64,000 nucleotides of DNA from Pseudodonghicola sp048268305 (GTDB lineage Bacteria > Pseudomonadota > Alphaproteobacteria > Rhodobacterales > Rhodobacteraceae): NCBI RefSeq assembly GCF_048268305.1, contig NZ_JBLWVT010000002.1, positions 434,001 to 498,000 on the forward strand. The letters run 5' to 3'. Shown here piece after piece: positions 60,854 to 64,000 of this stretch; position 1 is the stretch's first letter, and the number at the start of each line of letters is the position of its first letter. The notes beneath the pieces were generated by a model, which saw only the letters and a list, made by a program, of their open reading frames with translations, made no database searches and was not told the origin of the DNA. Made by a program: the position numbers and the translations under genes.

Positions 60854-61588
60854 ATGACCCGAGATTCCATTGCCACTGTCCGCTGGCCGCGGCTGATGAT
60901 CGTCACCCTGATCGCGCTGATCGGGGTCGGGGGCTTTGCCCGGCTGGGCATCTGGCAGGTCGCCCGGCTGCACTGGAAGGTCGATCTGATCGAGCGGGTT
61001 GATGCCCGCATCCATGCCGACCCGGTGCCCGCTCCGGGGCCGGAGGCTTGGCCGGCGATCACCGCCACCAGCGACGAATACCGCCGGGTGACGCTGAGCG
61101 GGCGGTTCCGAAACGACGAAACGGTGCTGATCTATACCCCCTCGGACTTTGGCCCGGCCGATTGGGTGCTGACCCCGCTGGAACGCGACGACGGCACCGT
61201 GGTGATGATCAACCGCGGCGTGGTGCCCGAGGAACTGGCGCTGGCCGGCAGGTTCGATGCCGCCCCCGAGGGCGAGGTGATGGTGACCGGCTTGCTGCGG
61301 ATGTCCGAGGACAAGGGGTGGCTGTTCTCGCGCAGGAACGATCCCGCGAACGGCAAATGGTATCGCCGCGACATCGGCTCGATCACCCGCGCCAAGGGGT
61401 TTGAGCGCGCCGCGCCCTATTTCGTCGACGCGGAGCTGGGCGATCCCAAGGCCTGGCCGCGCGGCGGCCAGACGGTGGTGAGTTTTCGCAACGCACATCT
61501 GAGCTATGCGCTGACCTGGTTCGCCTTGGCGGTCGTCGTCTTCGGCGCCTGGCTGCTGGTGCTCTGGACTGAACTGCGCCGGCGCTGA
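60854..61588 (+). CDS. SURF1 family oxidase assembly protein
   Basis: SURF1 helps insert heme a into heme-copper oxidases. The 244-residue product has the two end helices (about 13-35 and 218-238) and the family pattern LGIWQVARLHWKVDLIERVD, VTLSGRF, VMINRGVVP, and YALTWFALAVVV at the C-terminus. In Paracoccus denitrificans a quinol-oxidase-specific SURF1 is encoded in the qox operon; the same position here suggests the oxidase may use heme a (ba3-type) rather than heme o. GGAGAA precedes the start. Confidence 0.9.
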   Translation: MTRDSIATVRWPRLMIVTLIALIGVGGFARLGIWQVARLHWKVDLIERVDARIHADPVPAPGPEAWPAITATSDEYRRVTLSGRFRNDETVLIYTPSDFGPADWVLTPLERDDGTVVMINRGVVPEELALAGRFDAAPEGEVMVTGLLRMSEDKGWLFSRRNDPANGKWYRRDIGSITRAKGFERAAPYFVDAELGDPKAWPRGGQTVVSFRNAHLSYALTWFALAVVVFGAWLLVLWTELRRR

Positions 61589-61605
61589 GACGCCGACGCG
61601 GGCAA

Positions 61606-62856
61606 TCAGACTGCCTCGCTTTCGGCCGGTCGGGGCGCACCATCGCGCGTCAGCAGGGTGAAGCAGGTCAGGGCGAGCAGCCCGGCCGCCACCATCACCA
61701 GCGCCATCGGCAGGGCGCTGTCCTCGCCTGCAAGGCCCACCAGCGGCGAGGCGATGGCGCCGAGGCAGAATTGCAGCGCCCCCAACAAGGCCGAGGCGGT
61801 GCCGGCGCTGCGCGGCGCCTCGGAAATCGCCAGCGCGCTGGTATTGCCCAGGATCATACCGACCGAGGCGACAGTGATGAAGAGGCAGGGCAGCATCACC
61901 CAGGCGCTGGCCTGGGCCAGCACCGCGCCGAGCGTGCAGAGCGCGCCGATCAGGATGGCGCCGATGCCGACTGAGGCCAGTCGCCGCGGGCTGATCCGCC
62001 CCACCAGCTTGGCCGAGGTGGCGCCGACCATCACGATGCCGATGGCATTGAGGCCGAAGGCGATGGAATACGCCGCCGGCGACAGCCCGAGGATGCTCTG
62101 GAACACGAAGGGCGAGGCGGAGATATAGCCGAACAGCACCATGAAGGAAAAACCCGTGGTCAGCGTATAGCCGACATAGGCGCGGTTTCGCAGCAGCCCA
62201 CCGATCGCGGTGAAAAGCGGTTTCAGCCCGCCGGCAGAGCGGCGCGCCTGGGGCAGGGTTTCGTCGATCACCCTGAGCACCCCGAAGAAGGAGATCAGCG
62301 CCATCACCGCGAGCAGGGCGAAGACGCCGCGCCAGCCGGCCAACGCCACGATGCCGGTGCCGAGGATCGGCGCCACCACCGGGGCGATGCCGCCGATCAT
62401 CATCATGATCTGGAACAGCCGCGCGGAATGGGCGGCGTCGCGGCTGCTGTCGGCGATCACCGCCCGTGCCAGCACGACGCCGGCGGCACCACCAAGCCCC
62501 TGGATCACCCGGAGCGCGATCAGCGTGCCGGCATTGGGCGCCAGGGCGCAGAGCAGGCTGGAGACCACACCGACCAGGGTGCCGATCATCAGCGGCCGGC
62601 GGCGGCCATAGCGGTCGGAGAGCGGCCCGATGATCAACTGGCCGGCGGCCAGTCCGATCAGAAAGCCGGTCAGCGTCATCTGGATCTGGGCGGCGCTGGT
62701 CTCCAGATCCGCAGTCATCCGGGGAAACCCCGGCAGGTACATGTCGGTGGACAGCGGCGCCACGGCGGAGAGCAGCGCCAGCACCATCACGGCGCGGGCG
62801 GAAAGCGACGGGGCGGAGGAGGTTTTGGTCTTGTCAGCCATCGGTTTGATCATCAT
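61606..62856 (-). CDS. Bcr/CflA-type MFS efflux transporter
   Basis: The 416-residue product is a twelve-helix MFS protein with STDMYLPGFPRM in helix 1, GPLSDRYGRRRPLM after helix 2 and RVIQGLGGAAGVVLARAVIA in helix 4. All are signatures of the Bcr/CflA drug-resistance group. ATG 62856 after GGGG is chosen; 62841 is an alternative. It is divergent from the IclR gene, so IclR might control it. Confidence 0.88.
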   Translation of the reverse strand: MMIKPMADKTKTSSAPSLSARAVMVLALLSAVAPLSTDMYLPGFPRMTADLETSAAQIQMTLTGFLIGLAAGQLIIGPLSDRYGRRRPLMIGTLVGVVSSLLCALAPNAGTLIALRVIQGLGGAAGVVLARAVIADSSRDAAHSARLFQIMMMIGGIAPVVAPILGTGIVALAGWRGVFALLAVMALISFFGVLRVIDETLPQARRSAGGLKPLFTAIGGLLRNRAYVGYTLTTGFSFMVLFGYISASPFVFQSILGLSPAAYSIAFGLNAIGIVMVGATSAKLVGRISPRRLASVGIGAILIGALCTLGAVLAQASAWVMLPCLFITVASVGMILGNTSALAISEAPRSAGTASALLGALQFCLGAIASPLVGLAGEDSALPMALVMVAAGLLALTCFTLLTRDGAPRPAESEAV

Positions 62857-62928
62857 TTCGACCCCAAATAAAGCGACCCGGCACAGTGAAATCTGGCCGG
62901 GCTGGGGATGCTGAGGGGACTCGCAAAC

Positions 62929-62960
62929 TGTACCGTATTGCGGGCGGGTGTACCGAAATG
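62929..62960. promoter_or_regulatory. Two direct repeats TGTACCG, 20 bp apart
   Basis: TGTACCGTATTG (62929-62940) and TGTACCGAAATG (62949-62960) match at 10 of 12 positions and are exactly two helical turns apart. They lie between the divergent MFS and IclR genes, about 60 bp before the IclR start. A regulator could bind both on one face. Confidence 0.45.
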
Positions 62961-63020
62961 CTATTCGCGAGCAGGGCGGGAATGTCAAGCGATGCCGATG
63001 CGGCGCTTCAGGGAGATGGC

Positions 63021-63782
63021 ATGGCCATGAAGGAATGTGACGAGAAATCGGGCGGGATTCAGGTGATCGCGCGGGCCGCCGCGATCATGCGGGCGCTCGG
63101 GGACCATCCGCAGGGGCTGAGCTTGGCGGGCATCGCGGCCCGGGTCGGGCTGGCGCGGTCGACCGTGCAGCGGATCGTTCAGGCGCTCGAGGCCGAGGGT
63201 TTCATCGAACCCTCGGGGCCGCAGGGGGGCTTTCAGCTCGGCCCGTCGTTGGCGCAGCTGATCTATCGCACCCAGGTCGATATCGTCTCGGAAGTGCGCC
63301 CCGTTCTGGAGGCGTTGAGCGCGGCACTGGAAGAGACCGTGGCGCTTTACAAGCTGACCGGCAGCAGCGTCACCTGTATCGACCGCTGCATTGCCGAACG
63401 GCCGCTGCGGGTGGTGTTTCCGCTGGGCACCATCCCGCATCCGGCGCACCGTCTGGCGCCGGGGCGGGCGATCCTTGCGGCCCTGCCGGCCGAACAGGCC
63501 GAGCGGCTGCTCGCGGTGAGCCTGCCTGCGGCCGAGATCGCGCGGGTGCTGCGCGGGCTGGAGGCGGTTCGCGACAGCGGGCTTGCCATCGACGAGGATG
63601 CCTTCATTCCGGATATCATCGGGATTGCCGTACCGCTCAGTTCGCATCTGGGGGAACATGCCATCGCCGTGGTCCTGCCGCAGAGCCGGCTGGAGCGCAA
63701 GCGGGACCGGATCGCCGCAGTTCTGAGTGAGGCGCGGGATGAGATCTCGGATAAGATAGGAAAAACATACACATATAAGTGA
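63021..63782 (+). CDS. IclR-family transcriptional regulator
   Basis: The 253-residue protein has an N-terminal winged helix (about 10-75), with IARAAAIMRALGDHPQGLSL and the recognition region GLARSTVQRIVQALEAEG, and the C-terminal IclR effector domain (about 85-250). IclR proteins often control aromatic or acid catabolism. ATG 63021 has GGGAG upstream. It precedes the start of a probable aryl-CoA monooxygenase gene in the same direction and lies next to an efflux pump, either of which may be its target. Confidence 0.9.
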   Translation: MAMKECDEKSGGIQVIARAAAIMRALGDHPQGLSLAGIAARVGLARSTVQRIVQALEAEGFIEPSGPQGGFQLGPSLAQLIYRTQVDIVSEVRPVLEALSAALEETVALYKLTGSSVTCIDRCIAERPLRVVFPLGTIPHPAHRLAPGRAILAALPAEQAERLLAVSLPAAEIARVLRGLEAVRDSGLAIDEDAFIPDIIGIAVPLSSHLGEHAIAVVLPQSRLERKRDRIAAVLSEARDEISDKIGKTYTYK

Positions 63783-63883
63783 ATTTCAGTGTTTTTGATG
63801 AGCTGCGTTTCGCCTTGTTGCCCAAGCGGAGGGCAAAATGAACCGGTCAGGCTCAGGATGCTTGATGCATATAAGTTTTAAGC

Positions 63884-63912
63884 TTGAAATAAATTCCGAC
63901 TCGCCCTAGCGT
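63884..63912 (+). promoter_or_regulatory. Possible promoter of the monooxygenase gene
   Basis: TTGAAA (63884-63889) and TAGCGT (63907-63912) are 17 bp apart in an AT-rich 190-nt gap between IclR and the last gene. The -10 match is weak. Confidence 0.35.
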
Positions 63913-63969
63913 TCTCTCCAACGGCTGCCGGAACAGCCTGTTTCAGATCATCTTTGAAGGGGAGAGCCT

Positions 63970-64000
63970 ATGCGTATCGCGTGCCTTGGCGGGGGGCCGG
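63970..64000 (+). CDS. FAD-dependent monooxygenase, N-terminal fragment (cut by window edge)
   Basis: Ten codons are visible, MRIACLGGGP, after a clear AAGGGGAG ribosome site. This is the start of an FAD-binding Rossmann motif (GxGxxG). The exact opening MRIACxGGGPAGLYF is usual in bifunctional salicylyl-CoA 5-hydroxylase / aryl-CoA oxidoreductases, so an aryl-CoA pathway beyond the window is likely. Ten residues cannot prove it. Confidence 0.5.
   Translation, partial: MRIACLGGGP

Overview
The window is a GC-rich stretch of bacterial chromosome, almost certainly from an alphaproteobacterium of the order Rhodobacterales (Rhodobacteraceae/Paracoccaceae). The pointers are a Fur/Mur regulator without CXXC zinc motifs, a DUF4167 gene behind prfA-prmC, a GntR-controlled single-chain acyl-CoA carboxylase, and a bo3/ba3-type quinol oxidase operon followed by a SURF1 gene, as described in Paracoccus. 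No rRNA, tRNA, CRISPR array, insertion sequence or prophage was recognised. I did not assign a genus.

Region 1 (1-14.5 kb) is mixed housekeeping: the start of an MFS transporter, an HSD10-like short-chain dehydrogenase, tyrS and anmK (divergent), a cupin_5 protein, a SelO/YdiU AMP-transferase, two EamA transporters, an EEP-family hydrolase, fur, a DEAD-box RNA helicase, a MarR-GNAT fusion regulator, an AbrB-family membrane protein, a GFA protein and eno. Region 2 (15-23.3 kb) has a GNAT and nucleoside hydrolase pair, mazG, an M20 amidohydrolase with an agmatinase, a DUF1499 protein, and prfA-prmC-DUF4167. Region 3 (23.3-33.3 kb) is an envelope cluster on the minus strand, lptG-lptD-surA-pdxA-rsmA, divergent from pepA-holC; the usual lptF neighbour is missing. 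An aspartic protease and MarC follow.

Region 4 (33.5-43.9 kb) has an ABC-F protein, a Bcr/CflA exporter, ndk, a TfoX-C protein, and a GntR regulator facing an acyl-CoA ligase plus a 1094-residue single-chain acyl-CoA carboxylase. Region 5 (44-49.6 kb) is the most unusual part. Two secreted proteins, each a HasA-like heme-binding domain fused to an RTX calcium-binding repeat domain, flank a TonB-dependent heme receptor. The promoter area, a leader hairpin over the ribosome binding site and an intergenic hairpin suggest graded, regulated expression. No type I exporter is in view, but an HlyC-like RTX acyltransferase lies 6 kb downstream.

Region 6 (49.8-54 kb) encodes a periplasmic molybdenum hydroxylase in three parts (triheme cytochrome c, 2Fe-2S subunit, Tat-exported molybdopterin subunit). 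A MATE exporter and the HlyC-like protein follow on the other strand. Region 7 (56.7-61.6 kb) is the quinol oxidase operon cyoABCD plus surf1. The window ends with a Bcr/CflA exporter, an IclR regulator, and the first codons of a probable aryl-CoA FAD monooxygenase.

A dispersed intergenic repeat with the core CTTYTTCTMG..CAAATAY and GC-rich palindromic tails occurs at least six times and was not expected from the gene content.
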